A stretch of 64,000 bases of DNA from Arcobacter ellisii (GCF_003544915.1 NZ_CP032097.1:1674001-1738000); one strand, 5' to 3'; counted from the first letter of the stretch, positions 37,561 through 47,426 are shown. Notes: generated by a model from the sequence alone, not told the origin. A program made the numbers and translations.

Positions 37561-37917
37561 TTATTTATCTTCCCTACTTTTACTATACTTTTTACTTCCA
37601 CCTTGTGATGTTTCAACTGGATATTTTTTTTCATTTTTTGTCATTTTATTCATGATGGCATCTTCTAAGTCAATATCTAACTTCATACAAATTCTTATAA
37701 GATAAATAGCAATATCAGCAACCTCTTCTTTTGTATGTTCTTTCACATCTTCTGGTAAGTTCATACATTCTTCAAAATTTAGCCATTGGAAAATCTCATT
37801 TAATTCACCAACTTCTCCATTTAATGCCATAACTAGATTTTTTGGATTGTGAAAACTCTCCCAATTTCTATCATCTGAAAATTTTTGTATTCGTTGTTTT
37901 ATTTGTTCTATATCCAT
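37561..37917 (-). CDS. MazG-like nucleotide pyrophosphohydrolase
   Basis: 118 aa. WESFHNPKNLVMALNGEVGE and EEVADIAIYLIRICMKLDID show the ExxE...ExxD metal-binding helices of the all-alpha NTP-PPase family (RS21-C6/dCTPase type). Hydrolyses (d)NTPs to the monophosphate and PPi. Unusual place: between hypD and hypE, tightly spaced on both sides, though it is not a known maturation factor. Confidence 0.88.
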   Translation of the reverse strand: MDIEQIKQRIQKFSDDRNWESFHNPKNLVMALNGEVGELNEIFQWLNFEECMNLPEDVKEHTKEEVADIAIYLIRICMKLDIDLEDAIMNKMTKNEKKYPVETSQGGSKKYSKSREDK

Positions 37918-37926
37918 GTTATCTCT

Positions 37927-39051
37927 TTATAGTAAATTCCCATACTTATAATAAGCACTACAAGCACCCTCGCTACTAACCATACAAGAACCAATAGGGT
38001 TTGTTGGAGTACATACATTTCCAAAGATTTTACAGTCAGTTGGTTTTGCAACTCCTTTTAAAATCTCAGGACATTTACAAGCTTTATTCTCTTTTACTTC
38101 TTGTGTTGGAAGTATCTCTTTATATACTATTTTTGCATTATACTTATCAAACTCATCTTTTAGTTCATAACCACTATTTTCTACTTCTCCAATTCCTCTG
38201 AATTTAAAAGGAACTTTTTTAAAGTATTTGTTTATTAGTTCTTGTGCTTTTAGATTTCCCTCATAAGAAACAAGTCGTTTATATTCTACTTCTAAATTTG
38301 CTCTTTTTTCTTTGAACTGTTTTACTATCATAGAGATACTTTGCATCACATCTACTGGTTCAAATCCACTTACAACAACTGGTTTATTATAATCTCTTGG
38401 AAACTCTTCATATATTTTACTTCCACTTATAACACTAACATGTGATGGTCCTAAAAAAGCATCAATTTTACAGTTTTCATCTTGAACTAAAACTTGCATC
38501 ACTTCTGGAACTGTAATATGGTTTATATGAAATAAGATGTTTTTTATATCGTTTTTAATTACTTGCTCTAGTAATGCACAAGTCATTGGAGTTGTTGTTT
38601 CAAAACCAATTGCAAAAAATACTACTGTTTTATCTTTGTTCTCATCTGCTATTTTTAAACAATCCATTGGAGAATAAACAAATCTTACATCAGCACCTTG
38701 GCTTCTTGCATTTTGTAAACTTCCCTTACTTCCTGGAACTTTTATCATATCTCCAAGTGTTACAAGTATTACATCTTTTTGTAAACACAACTCATAAGCA
38801 CTATCTATTCTATCCTTTGGCATTACACAAACAGGACAGCCAGGTCCATGGATGAAGTTTATTTTTTTATTTATTAATTGTGGGATTCCATACTTCATAA
38901 TAGTGTGGGTATGTCCACCACACACTTCCATAATATTTATAATCCCATCATAATCTTTTAGCTCTTCATCAATGATTTGTTTAAATGCTTTTATGGTTTT
39001 AGCATCTCTAAAACCATCATATAAATCTTTTAGTTGTAGTTCTTTTTCCAT
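37927..39051 (-). CDS. hypD: Hydrogenase maturation factor HypD
   Basis: 374 aa. Fe-S scaffold on which Fe(CN)2CO is built together with HypC. Seen: MEVCGGHTHTIMKYGIPQL, FIHGPGCPVCVMP, SGFEPVDVMQSI, and the C-terminal cysteines of the 4Fe-4S cluster (ACKCPEIL, DCKIFGNVCTP, GSCMVSSEGACSAYY). Twelve bases after hypC. Confidence 0.96.
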   Translation of the reverse strand: MEKELQLKDLYDGFRDAKTIKAFKQIIDEELKDYDGIINIMEVCGGHTHTIMKYGIPQLINKKINFIHGPGCPVCVMPKDRIDSAYELCLQKDVILVTLGDMIKVPGSKGSLQNARSQGADVRFVYSPMDCLKIADENKDKTVVFFAIGFETTTPMTCALLEQVIKNDIKNILFHINHITVPEVMQVLVQDENCKIDAFLGPSHVSVISGSKIYEEFPRDYNKPVVVSGFEPVDVMQSISMIVKQFKEKRANLEVEYKRLVSYEGNLKAQELINKYFKKVPFKFRGIGEVENSGYELKDEFDKYNAKIVYKEILPTQEVKENKACKCPEILKGVAKPTDCKIFGNVCTPTNPIGSCMVSSEGACSAYYKYGNLL

Positions 39052-39062
39052 ATTATGTTACT

Positions 39063-39344
39063 TTATTTATTTGGACAGTTTTCAGGTTCTTCAATAGCTG
39101 CTAAGCGGTCGTTCTCTTCCATTTTATCTATGATTTCTTGGTAAACTTTGAGTGATTCCAAAGCATCCTCTTCATCTATTTTATTCATAGCAAAACCAAT
39201 ATGAATTAAAACATAATCTCCAATTTTTACATCTTGGTCAATTAAATCTAAACTAGCACTTCTTTCAACTCCCATAGTATCAACTACACAAGTATTCATC
39301 TCTGTATCTATACTTTTTATTTTTGATGGTATTGATAAACACAT
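39063..39344 (-). CDS. hypC: Hydrogenase maturation chaperone HypC
   Basis: 93 aa. MCLSIPSKI start with the essential Cys2, DYVLIHIGFAMNKIDEEDA in the OB-fold core. Carries the iron group between HypD and the hydrogenase large subunit. The structural genes and hypF are not in the window. Preceded by GGAG and by the large inverted repeat at 39363-39463. Confidence 0.96.
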   Translation of the reverse strand: MCLSIPSKIKSIDTEMNTCVVDTMGVERSASLDLIDQDVKIGDYVLIHIGFAMNKIDEEDALESLKVYQEIIDKMEENDRLAAIEEPENCPNK

Positions 39345-39362
39345 CCTTTTATTCTCCTTTTA

Positions 39363-39463
39363 TTTGTAAAACAATTTTATGAATGATTCTGCAACGGAAG
39401 GGTAAAAATCTTTGATTTTTGGGTACCCACCGTGAAGCCTAAATGAATGAAATTGATTTTACA
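39363..39463. repeat. ~100-nt imperfect inverted repeat between hypB and hypC
   Basis: Arms begin with TTTGTAAAACAATTTTATGAA on the left half (39363 on) and are mirrored by ATGAATGAAATTGATTTTAC to 39463. Inner pairs include ACGG/CCGT, GGGTA/TACCC and AAAAATC/GATTTTT around a TTT loop. Fills the whole hypB-hypC gap, is richer in GC than its surroundings, and has no coding potential. Resembles a small MITE-like element or a long mRNA hairpin. Confidence 0.65.
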
Positions 39464-39467
39464 AATA

Positions 39468-40286
39468 TCATCTCATCTTTCTTTTGAAATTAATCCAATC
39501 AATTACGTTTTGAAGTGATTGTTTATCTTTAATATTTACTTCTAAAATATCCACATTTGGTTTTAGTTTTCTAGCTTCCATCTTCTCCTTTTCAATATCA
39601 TAATCAAAATATGGAAGTAAATCTGTTTTTGTAATAAGTATTAAATCAGCACTTCTAAACATAACTGGATATTTTGCTATTTTATCTTCTCCCTCAGGAA
39701 CTGAAACTAAAACAATATTTAAGTGTGTTCCCACATCATAAGATGCTGGACATACAAGATTTCCTACATTTTCCACAAAACAAACATCAATATCATCTAA
39801 AGAGATATCGTGTAAACCTTTATGAACCATAAATGCATCTAAGTGACAAGCACTTCCTGTTTGTATTTGAACAGCATTTATTCCTTTTGCTTTTAATCTA
39901 TCTGCATCCCTTGAAGTTTCTAAGTCTCCCTCAACAACTGCAAATTTAAAATCCACCATATCAGCTAGATTTTCTAAAAGTGTAGTTTTCCCACTTCCAG
40001 GACTTGACATAAGATTTATTCCTAAAACTTTATGTTGGTCAAAATGAGCTCTATTGTGAGATGCTTCATGGTCATTTTTATCTAAGATTTTTTTGATTAC
40101 AGAGATTGTTTTTGCATCATTTAGTTGTGGGTTATGATGTAGAGTTTCGTGAGCTGCTTGGTGTGAGGCACTCCAAAGCATATTATCATGTGGATGGTCA
40201 TGGTCATGAACAATTCCATGCTCATGTTCATCGTGATGGTGATGATATTCTTGTCCTGCTATTGTACAACCGCAATCTTTACACAT
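39468..40286 (-). CDS. hypB: Hydrogenase nickel-insertion GTPase HypB
   Basis: 272 aa. CKDCGC high-affinity metal site at the N-terminus, a His-rich region (residues ~14-35, EYHHHHDEHEHGIVHDHDHP) for nickel storage, then a G domain: LMSSPGSGKTTLL (P-loop), VEGDLETSRDADRL, and ITKTDLLPYF (NKxD-like). First gene of the operon hypB-C-D-PPase-E-A; AAAGGAAA upstream. Confidence 0.96.
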   Translation of the reverse strand: MCKDCGCTIAGQEYHHHHDEHEHGIVHDHDHPHDNMLWSASHQAAHETLHHNPQLNDAKTISVIKKILDKNDHEASHNRAHFDQHKVLGINLMSSPGSGKTTLLENLADMVDFKFAVVEGDLETSRDADRLKAKGINAVQIQTGSACHLDAFMVHKGLHDISLDDIDVCFVENVGNLVCPASYDVGTHLNIVLVSVPEGEDKIAKYPVMFRSADLILITKTDLLPYFDYDIEKEKMEARKLKPNVDILEVNIKDKQSLQNVIDWINFKRKMR

Positions 40287-40302
40287 ATTATTTCCTTTTT
40301 GT

Positions 40303-40345
40303 TTAAACTATTTTTGTGAATATTTATTCATTTTAAATAGTTTAA
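40303..40345. promoter_or_regulatory. Nested inverted repeat upstream of hypB
   Basis: Outer arms TTAAACTATTT / AAATAGTTTAA (11 bp), inner arms TGAAT / ATTCA around ATTT. Starts 17 bases before the hypB ATG. No T-run follows on the minus strand, so it is an operator or a leader hairpin rather than a terminator. Confidence 0.5.
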
Positions 40346-40406
40346 CCCAAAAAGTCTAAATCATATCTGACAAAACTTAATCACTTATATATTTTTAGAA
40401 CAATTC

Positions 40407-40799
40407 TTATTTAAAAGAACTAGAAGTCTCTTTTAATATAATATTTACATCTAATGCTTCACCATTGTATTTTACAAGTTTTATACCTTGAGAAGTAAAA
40501 GAGTTTGCTGTATTTTTACAAGCCTTTTTAACTACAATATAACTACAATCTTTTAAAGCAATACCCATTTTATTGTGTTCTTTTATATGTTCTTCATCAT
40601 AGTGTCCATGATTACACTCATGGTCTTCCTCAGCATGGTCGTGGTCAATATCTGTTCTTGGATTTTTTATTATTGAATTTAGATTAAATGAACGAAACAT
40701 CCCCGTTCCACTTAATTCATAAATTGCAAACTTTGGAGTATGTCCTGCATTACTAAAAAATGTCAAATTCTCATCTTTTACTGGAATTGCTATTTTCAT
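40407..40799 (-). CDS. NifX/NifB-type dinitrogenase cofactor-binding domain protein, His-rich
   Basis: About 130 aa from ATG 40799, preceded by AAAGGTGG. MKIAIPVKDENLTFFSNAGHTPKFAI is the start of the NifX/NafY-like fold, interrupted by a His/Glu-rich insert (residues ~50-75, HDHAEEDHECNHGHYDEEHI), then IALKDCSYIVVKK. Family proteins bind Fe-Mo cofactor precursors or metal clusters. No nif genes here; with hypB next door, metal handling for hydrogenase is the natural inference. Confidence 0.8.
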   Translation of the reverse strand: MKIAIPVKDENLTFFSNAGHTPKFAIYELSGTGMFRSFNLNSIIKNPRTDIDHDHAEEDHECNHGHYDEEHIKEHNKMGIALKDCSYIVVKKACKNTANSFTSQGIKLVKYNGEALDVNIILKETSSSFK

Positions 40800-40890
40800 T
40801 TTTACCACCTTTGATTATTTTTTTATTTGAAGTATGCAATTATCACTCCATCAATATCTATTTATAATATAAAAATGCTAAAATAAAACC

Positions 40891-41535
40891 ATGATTTGCC
40901 CAAACTGTAACAATATTTCTTTTTATTCCTTAGCTAATGATTATATCAAATGTAAAACTTGTGCAAAAAAATTATCTCTAAAAAAAATAGAAAAAGACAA
41001 AACTATAATAAAAGAGTTTTGTGAAGATAAAAATGCCCTTGAAACTTCAAAAGAACTAGAACTAAACTATAAAACTGTAAAAGATAGATTTGATTTATTT
41101 AGGAAAAAAATAGCTATTTTTTTAGAAGAGGAATACCATAACTCAATAAAAGACTATACTGAGTATGAAGAGTTTTATTATATTAAAGAAAGAGAAAAAA
41201 AGAAAAAAAGAAAATCTTTAAGTGAAGCAGTTAATATAATAGGTTTTTACTCAAATGAAAGAGTTTATACACTTTTAATGCCAAAGGTTGGAAATCGTGC
41301 TTTTGATATGGAAGATGGATTTATTCAATATCTAAATTGGTATAAAATTCACTCTAAAAATTCTCATCAAACAAAATTAAATCTATTTTGGAAATATCTT
41401 GAAACAAATTTGAGAAAATACAAAGGAATAGATGAAAACAACTTCTTTTTTTATCTAAAAGAGTATGAATTCAAATTTAACTACCCAAAAGAAGAACAAA
41501 TAATTATATTAAATAAATTATTTTTTCATAATTAG
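40891..41535 (+). CDS. IS1595-type transposase-derived protein, probably domesticated
   Basis: 214 aa. Zinc ribbon CPNC...CKTC at the N-terminus, a helix-turn-helix like region (TSKELELNYKTVKDRFDLFR), then a short domain whose end (LFWKYLETNLRKYKGI, FYLKEYEFKFNYP) follows the IS1595/ISXO2 transposase ending. The catalytic core is shortened and its acidic residues are uncertain (YTEYEEFY, FDMEDGF). No terminal inverted repeats or target duplication seen. Divergent from the NifX-hyp operon; TATAAT at 40863. May act as a DNA-binding regulator. Confidence 0.6.
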   Translation: MICPNCNNISFYSLANDYIKCKTCAKKLSLKKIEKDKTIIKEFCEDKNALETSKELELNYKTVKDRFDLFRKKIAIFLEEEYHNSIKDYTEYEEFYYIKEREKKKKRKSLSEAVNIIGFYSNERVYTLLMPKVGNRAFDMEDGFIQYLNWYKIHSKNSHQTKLNLFWKYLETNLRKYKGIDENNFFFYLKEYEFKFNYPKEEQIIILNKLFFHN

Positions 41536-41656
41536 AATATTTTCGGATAATATTTTTTTATAAAAAACATAAATTTTTCTTTACCATTTAAGCTATATTT
41601 ATGTTTCTTTTCTATAGATTGCTTGATTATTTTATTTTTTCTACAAAGGGCTTCTT

Positions 41657-43642
41657 GTGTTAAAAAATTTCTCTACAAAAAAGAAACTTCTACTTTTACC
41701 AATATCATTTATCATTATTGTTATTGTATCAGCATTAGTTTATAGTTATTTCAATGGTGTTTCAAATGGAAGAATTCATGTTGCTTCTCAAACTGATTTA
41801 TTTGTACAACAACTTTTAAAGGGTCGTATCTCTGTTTATCAATTTTTAAGAATTCCAACTGAACAAAGCGCACAAAGCGTAAGAGATGAGTTTAAAAAAT
41901 TTGATGAGTATGTAAAAGCTCTAAAACCTAAATTAACTGAAAAAGAAAATATTGATTTAGCTAATGAAATTACAGATTTATCAAAAAGTTATATAAATAG
42001 TTTTGATAAGTTTTATTCTAAAAAAATCAAAGAATATAATAACGATATTTTAAAAGAAAATGAAGAGATTAAAGCTATCATAAAAGAGATGGTAGAAATA
42101 GGATTAGAGCTTGAAAAAAAATTATCTCATATAAATGAAAATGCTATTGAGTTAAAAAATTCAGCAGATAAAACTATGGATAATGTTTTAGTTATTATTG
42201 CAATAATATCTATACTATTTTTTGTTACTTTTTCACTTATTTTATCAAATCAATTAATTAATTCTTTAAATAATTTCCAAAAAGGATTATTGAGTTTCTT
42301 TGGTTATGTAAATAAAGAGAGTTCTTCTGTTGAAATGTTAGATGATAGTTCAACTGATGAATTTGGAAATATGGCAAAAGTTGTAAATGAAAATATTAGA
42401 AAAACAAAAACAACTATTGATTCTGATAATAAATTTTTAGCTGAAATAAATGAAATGGCTCAAGTCGTTAAAAATGGTTATCTAAGCAAAAGACTTGATA
42501 ATAAAGTTGAATCAGAAAGTATGGAAAAACTTAGAGTTCATATCAATGAAATGATGCAAAGTTTACAACTAAGAGTTTGTACAAATATCAATGATATCTC
42601 TTATGCCCTAGAAAGATATGCAAAACTTGATTTTACACATAGAATCAAAGGTTGTAATAGTGGTGTTACTGTTGGATTAAATAACTTAGCTGATATTATA
42701 AATGGAATGCTTGTTGAAAATAAATCAAATGGTTTAACACTAGATAAAAGTAGTGAAATTTTATTAACAAATGTAGATGTTTTAAACAAAAACTCAAATG
42801 AAGCTGCGGCCGCTTTAGAAGAAACAGCTGCTGCAGTAGAAGAGATTTCTAGCAATATTTCAAATAACACAGATAACATTGTTCAAATGTCAAGATTAGC
42901 TTCAAGTGTTACAAACTCTGTAACAAAAGGTGAAACACTTGCAAGCCAAACAACTGAAGCTATGAATGAAATTGATAGAGAAGTAAATGCAATAAATGAA
43001 GCCATAACTGTAATTGACCAAATTGCTTTCCAAACAAATATTTTATCTTTAAATGCTGCTGTTGAAGCTGCAACTGCTGGTGAAGCTGGAAAAGGTTTTG
43101 CTGTTGTTGCTCAAGAGGTTAGAAATCTAGCTTCACGAAGTGCAGAAGCTGCTAAAGAGATAAAAGAATTAGTTGAAAATGCTACAAAAAAAGCTGACCA
43201 AGGTAAAAAAATCTCTGAAGATATGATAAGTGGGTATAAAGCATTAAATGAAAGTATTGTTCAAACTATTGATTTAATAAAAGGTGTTGAATCATCAAGT
43301 AAAGAGCAACTTGCTGGAATTGAACAAATAAATCATGCAATTAACTCTTTAGACCAACAAACTCAACAAAATGCACAAATAGCTTCACAAACATATAGTG
43401 TTGCAACACAAACAGATACTATTGCTAAACTTATTGTTTCAAATGCAAATGCAAAAGAGTTTATAGGAAAAGATGAAGTAAAAGCTAAAACTTTAGACGA
43501 TAGTAGTGTAAATCAATCAATTTTGAATATCAAAAAACCTAACTTGAAAAAACAACCAGAAACAAAAGAAACAGTAGTTAATAAACCTACAAAAGAGATA
43601 AAATCAACAACAACTGACGATGATGAATGGGCAAGTTTTTAA
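41657..43642 (+). CDS. Methyl-accepting chemotaxis protein
   Basis: 661 aa, GTG start with AAAGGG. TM1 at ~10-30, a periplasmic helical domain (~31-172), TM2 at ~174-197, a HAMP-like region, then the signalling domain with hairpin tip [20 protein letters not shown] and [18 protein letters not shown]. Ends in DDDEWASF, which fits the xWxxF CheR-binding tether. A receptor for an unknown stimulus. Confidence 0.95.
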   Translation: MLKNFSTKKKLLLLPISFIIIVIVSALVYSYFNGVSNGRIHVASQTDLFVQQLLKGRISVYQFLRIPTEQSAQSVRDEFKKFDEYVKALKPKLTEKENIDLANEITDLSKSYINSFDKFYSKKIKEYNNDILKENEEIKAIIKEMVEIGLELEKKLSHINENAIELKNSADKTMDNVLVIIAIISILFFVTFSLILSNQLINSLNNFQKGLLSFFGYVNKESSSVEMLDDSSTDEFGNMAKVVNENIRKTKTTIDSDNKFLAEINEMAQVVKNGYLSKRLDNKVESESMEKLRVHINEMMQSLQLRVCTNINDISYALERYAKLDFTHRIKGCNSGVTVGLNNLADIINGMLVENKSNGLTLDKSSEILLTNVDVLNKNSNEAAAALEETAAAVEEISSNISNNTDNIVQMSRLASSVTNSVTKGETLASQTTEAMNEIDREVNAINEAITVIDQIAFQTNILSLNAAVEAATAGEAGKGFAVVAQEVRNLASRSAEAAKEIKELVENATKKADQGKKISEDMISGYKALNESIVQTIDLIKGVESSSKEQLAGIEQINHAINSLDQQTQQNAQIASQTYSVATQTDTIAKLIVSNANAKEFIGKDEVKAKTLDDSSVNQSILNIKKPNLKKQPETKETVVNKPTKEIKSTTTDDDEWASF

Positions 43643-43651
43643 AACTTGTCC

Positions 43652-44446
43652 TTACAAATTTTTTAATATCTTTTCATAATCTTTCAAAGAGTGAAAATTC
43701 ACCTCTTTTGTATTTAATAAAATAGTTTTTCCTATATGTTCTAGTTTTGTAAACTTTGTAATATTTGGAACTGGGTCTTCTTTATTTACAAAACGAAAAA
43801 TCTTAAAACTATTTTCATAATAGTCACAAAACTCTTTTTTTGCAATTGGAGGAGCTCCAAAAGTAAAAATAGAGAGATTTTTTTTGTTTATTCCCTCATC
43901 ATAAAAATAACATCCAACTATAGTTGCTATGGCTCCACCTAAACTATGCCCACATAAAAAGAGTTCATAGTTATTATTTATAAATTGAATATCTGCTAAA
44001 AAATCTATTTGTCTATCATCTTTTTTTGATTTAACTGATTTTCTAAAAATTTTGAAACTTCTATAAAATCCTGAATGTACACACTTTTTAAATTTATTAT
44101 GAGTAGAGTATTTTAAACTAAAATTTGTAAGCCAATCCTCTTTTTCTTGACTTCCCCTAAATATAATAGAAATTTGCCCTTTTTCATTTTCTTTTGATTT
44201 TTTTATGGCAACGATAAATTGCAAATCGATTAAATCATACTTTGACCTAAGTTTAAAAAATATCTTTTTTAAAAGATTATTTGAAATCTTTTTGTGATTT
44301 TTTTTATCAAAAAAATAAACTTCATCATAAGCATATTTTGTTTTTATTTCATTTTCAACTCTACTTATATCATCAAAATAGGCTAATTGAGATAATTTTA
44401 AAAAGATGTTTGTTTCATCTACTATTTCTTTAGTCAAACTTTTCAT
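43652..44446 (-). CDS. Class 3 lipase family protein
   Basis: 264 aa. Nucleophile elbow CGHSLGGAIA, Asp in NKEDPVPNI, His in VNFHSLKDY: a full Ser-Asp-His triad in alpha/beta-hydrolase order. No signal peptide, so cytoplasmic or released by other means. Seven bases after hsdR on the same strand; probably the tail of that transcript, without known connection to restriction. Confidence 0.85.
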   Translation of the reverse strand: MKSLTKEIVDETNIFLKLSQLAYFDDISRVENEIKTKYAYDEVYFFDKKNHKKISNNLLKKIFFKLRSKYDLIDLQFIVAIKKSKENEKGQISIIFRGSQEKEDWLTNFSLKYSTHNKFKKCVHSGFYRSFKIFRKSVKSKKDDRQIDFLADIQFINNNYELFLCGHSLGGAIATIVGCYFYDEGINKKNLSIFTFGAPPIAKKEFCDYYENSFKIFRFVNKEDPVPNITKFTKLEHIGKTILLNTKEVNFHSLKDYEKILKNL

Positions 44447-44453
44447 TGTGTTT

Positions 44454-47423
44454 CTACGAATTAAAATGTCTATACAATTCCTTAGACATATTTTCTACTA
44501 AATATGATTTAAAAGAGTTATCTGTAAAAATCTTATTAAAAATCTCCTCATTTGTACTTCTTTTATCCAATATCATTTTCAAAAAATACCCTTTTTTAAA
44601 CTGTTCTTCAAACTCTTCATAACTATTTACTTTTGCTATATCTTTTAAATCTTCATTTTGTTTATGTGCTTCAAGCGGTTGGTCAAAAAAAGCCAATCTA
44701 TCCTCATCACTTAAATCAAGTCCAAATAAATCATTAATTCTTTGAATTAAACTATTTAAATCAACCTCTTCTTTCTCTTTTTTTCTACTTCCACCTGATG
44801 AAAAACCTTTTAAATCTTTTTCATCACCCTTTTGTAAAGATATATCTTCTCCGTTTGTTTCATCACCATTCATTCTTTTTAGTTTATAAAAATCAAGGCT
44901 AAGTAAATTATCAAGTTCAACTTTACTTATCATATCTTTTGGAAATTTTTTAATAAGCCCACCAAGATAAATATACATCTCATAAAGTGCTGTTTTTTTA
45001 ATAGGATAAATCTGTATTAAAAAATTATAAGCTCTAAAAAACTTAATAACATAAGTCTTAAATTCATCTTGTTTTTCAATCTCTTTTATCTTTTTAAATC
45101 GCTCTATTGCTACATTTACAAGATTATCCATATTTGCTATATCATTTGAATCTCTTTGCTCTTTTAAATAAAGTTTACAATACTCTTTAACCTCTTCTTC
45201 ATAACAGATATGAAACTCATCAATTTTATGATAAAACTCAAATACAATATTTGGGTCTGTCATTTCTTCAATATTTGAACTTGTATAATATCTACTAAAA
45301 GAGTCTCTTATCGTATCAACATCATTTACAAAATCCAATACAAAAGTATTATCTTTGTTTTTTGTAACTCTATTAAGTCTTGAAAGAGTTTGAACTGCTG
45401 TTACACCATTTAGCATTTTATCCACATACATAGCACAAAGTTTTGGCTGGTCAAAACCTGTTTGGTATTTATCAGCAACAATCAAAAACTTAATACTATC
45501 AACGCTATCAAAAACCTCAGGTAGTTCACTCTCTTTTATAGCATTTAGACTCTCTTCAGTGTATTTAACTTCATCAATTTCTAGTTCTCCTGAAAAGGCA
45601 ATAAGAGATTTAACACTTGGATAATGTGTTGCTAAATATTCATCAAAAGCCAATTTATATTTTAATGCATGAAGTCTTGAACTCGTAACTACCATCGCTT
45701 TAGCTCTGTTTTTTAGCCAAAAAACTCTATTTGTCATAAAATCTTCAACAATAGTTTCTACTTTTTGTTTGATATTATGTTCATGTAGATTTATAAAACT
45801 TCCAATAGCTTTATTTGCTCCTCTTTTTTCAAAGATTGGATTATCTTTTATCTTTTTTCCTATTTTAAAATATGTATCACTTATCATATAGTTTTTAAGT
45901 GGGTCAAGTATAAATCCCTCTTCAATAGCTTGTCGCATAGAATAAAGATGAAATTCATGTGGTTTTCCATCATCACCAACTCTTCCAAAAATTTGCATAG
46001 TTTTATCTTTTGGAGTTGCTGTAAATGCAAAAAAGCTCAAATGCCTTGTATCTGTGATAGCTTCAAGCATTTTATTTACATCATCTTCACTATTTGTTTC
46101 GTATTTTTTATCAAACTCTTTTGCCTCATCCAAATCTTTTCCACTAAGTGCTAATTTCAAATAATTTATATTTTCTCCACTTGTACTAGAGTGTGCTTCA
46201 TCTATAATAATTGCATAATTATTTTTATCTAAACTATCTATTTTTTTATAAGCATAGGCAAATTTTTGAATAGTTGTTATGATAATCTTTGCTTTCTTTT
46301 GCAACGCAAGAGCTAAATCATTTGAGTTTTTATTTTTATCTATTTTTACAACGATTCCTTTTGTTTTATCAAGTTGATAAATAGCATCTTGTAACTGTTT
46401 ATCTAAAACTTTTCTATCAGTTATAACTATCACACTATCAAAAATAAGATTTTCGTTTTCATCGTGAAGTTTTGAAAGTCTATGAGCCAACCACGAAATA
46501 GAGTTTGTTTTTCCACTTCCTGCACTATGTTGGATTAGATATTTTTTCCCTTGTTTTTCCTCTTTAACTCTTTTTTCTACTTTTTTTACAACATCAAGTT
46601 GATGGTATCTTGGAAATATTGCTATTTTTTTGTTTGGGTCTTTTTCATCTTCTTGAATAAAATAAAAATTTCTAAAAATATCTAAAAGTGAATCTTGAAG
46701 CAAAATCTCTTCCCATAAGTAATAAGTTCTAAATTTTCCTTCAACTATTGGATTTCCAGCACCTTGCTCAAAACCTTTATTAAATGGTAAAAAGAAAGTA
46801 TCTTCTCCTTTAAGCTCAGTTGTCATACTTACTTCATCATTATCAACTGCAAAATATATCAATGTTCTTGTGTTAAATTCACTTAGTTTACTTCGATAAC
46901 TTCTATCAAGTTTAAATTGCTCTTTTCCATTTTCAATATTTTGTCCAGTAAATTTATTTTTTAATTCAATTACAACTATTGGAAAACCATTTAAAAAAAT
47001 TACCAAATCGATAGAAGTTTTAGCACTCTCTTCAAAGTAAAGTTGGCGTGTTAGTGAAAAGATATTTGAGTTATAAAGCTTTAGTGTTTCTTGATTTTTA
47101 TTGTTGTTTGGTTTAAAATAAACAAGCCTTAAATTTGAAGATAAAGAGTAATCTTCAACACCTTCTCTTAAAACTCTTATCAAACCTTTTTGTTTGATAT
47201 TCGTATCAATCATATCAAGAAGTTTTTCTTCCCAGTTTGTAGGACGAAATTTTTTAAACTCTTCCAAAAGCTCACTTTGAGTTGTTTCTAAGAATCTAAA
47301 AAGTTCTATTTTATTTATACAACTTTTTCTATCAAAATCACTACTAACACTTTGGGCAAACCCACTTTTTATAAGTGAATTTTGAATCGCTTCTTCTATA
47401 TCTTTTTCTTTTATATGTGCCAT
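44454..47423 (-). CDS. hsdR: Type I restriction enzyme, R (translocase/nuclease) subunit
   Basis: 989 aa. N-terminal PD-(D/E)xK nuclease (NGFPIVVIELKNKFTG), SF2 motor with Walker A QHSAGSGKTNSISWLAHRL, DEAH-type IIDEAHSSTSG, AFTATP, and helicase end VQTLSRLNRV. Complete length. Works with HsdM and HsdS to translocate and cut DNA lacking the host methylation. Three bases after the YhcG gene. Confidence 0.96.
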   Translation of the reverse strand: MAHIKEKDIEEAIQNSLIKSGFAQSVSSDFDRKSCINKIELFRFLETTQSELLEEFKKFRPTNWEEKLLDMIDTNIKQKGLIRVLREGVEDYSLSSNLRLVYFKPNNNKNQETLKLYNSNIFSLTRQLYFEESAKTSIDLVIFLNGFPIVVIELKNKFTGQNIENGKEQFKLDRSYRSKLSEFNTRTLIYFAVDNDEVSMTTELKGEDTFFLPFNKGFEQGAGNPIVEGKFRTYYLWEEILLQDSLLDIFRNFYFIQEDEKDPNKKIAIFPRYHQLDVVKKVEKRVKEEKQGKKYLIQHSAGSGKTNSISWLAHRLSKLHDENENLIFDSVIVITDRKVLDKQLQDAIYQLDKTKGIVVKIDKNKNSNDLALALQKKAKIIITTIQKFAYAYKKIDSLDKNNYAIIIDEAHSSTSGENINYLKLALSGKDLDEAKEFDKKYETNSEDDVNKMLEAITDTRHLSFFAFTATPKDKTMQIFGRVGDDGKPHEFHLYSMRQAIEEGFILDPLKNYMISDTYFKIGKKIKDNPIFEKRGANKAIGSFINLHEHNIKQKVETIVEDFMTNRVFWLKNRAKAMVVTSSRLHALKYKLAFDEYLATHYPSVKSLIAFSGELEIDEVKYTEESLNAIKESELPEVFDSVDSIKFLIVADKYQTGFDQPKLCAMYVDKMLNGVTAVQTLSRLNRVTKNKDNTFVLDFVNDVDTIRDSFSRYYTSSNIEEMTDPNIVFEFYHKIDEFHICYEEEVKEYCKLYLKEQRDSNDIANMDNLVNVAIERFKKIKEIEKQDEFKTYVIKFFRAYNFLIQIYPIKKTALYEMYIYLGGLIKKFPKDMISKVELDNLLSLDFYKLKRMNGDETNGEDISLQKGDEKDLKGFSSGGSRKKEKEEVDLNSLIQRINDLFGLDLSDEDRLAFFDQPLEAHKQNEDLKDIAKVNSYEEFEEQFKKGYFLKMILDKRSTNEEIFNKIFTDNSFKSYLVENMSKELYRHFNS

Positions 47424-47426
47424 ATT

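Noticed and set aside
39345-39467. Small protein between hypB and hypC
   Set aside because: Short frames exist, but the sequence is explained by the inverted repeat and no start with ribosome-binding site was found.
36177-40286. hyp genes as chaperones of a nickel guanidine hydrolase
   Set aside because: A full HypBCDEA set makes the [NiFe] cofactor, and no arginase-type guanidine hydrolase gene is in the window; guanidine is handled by the carboxylase route.
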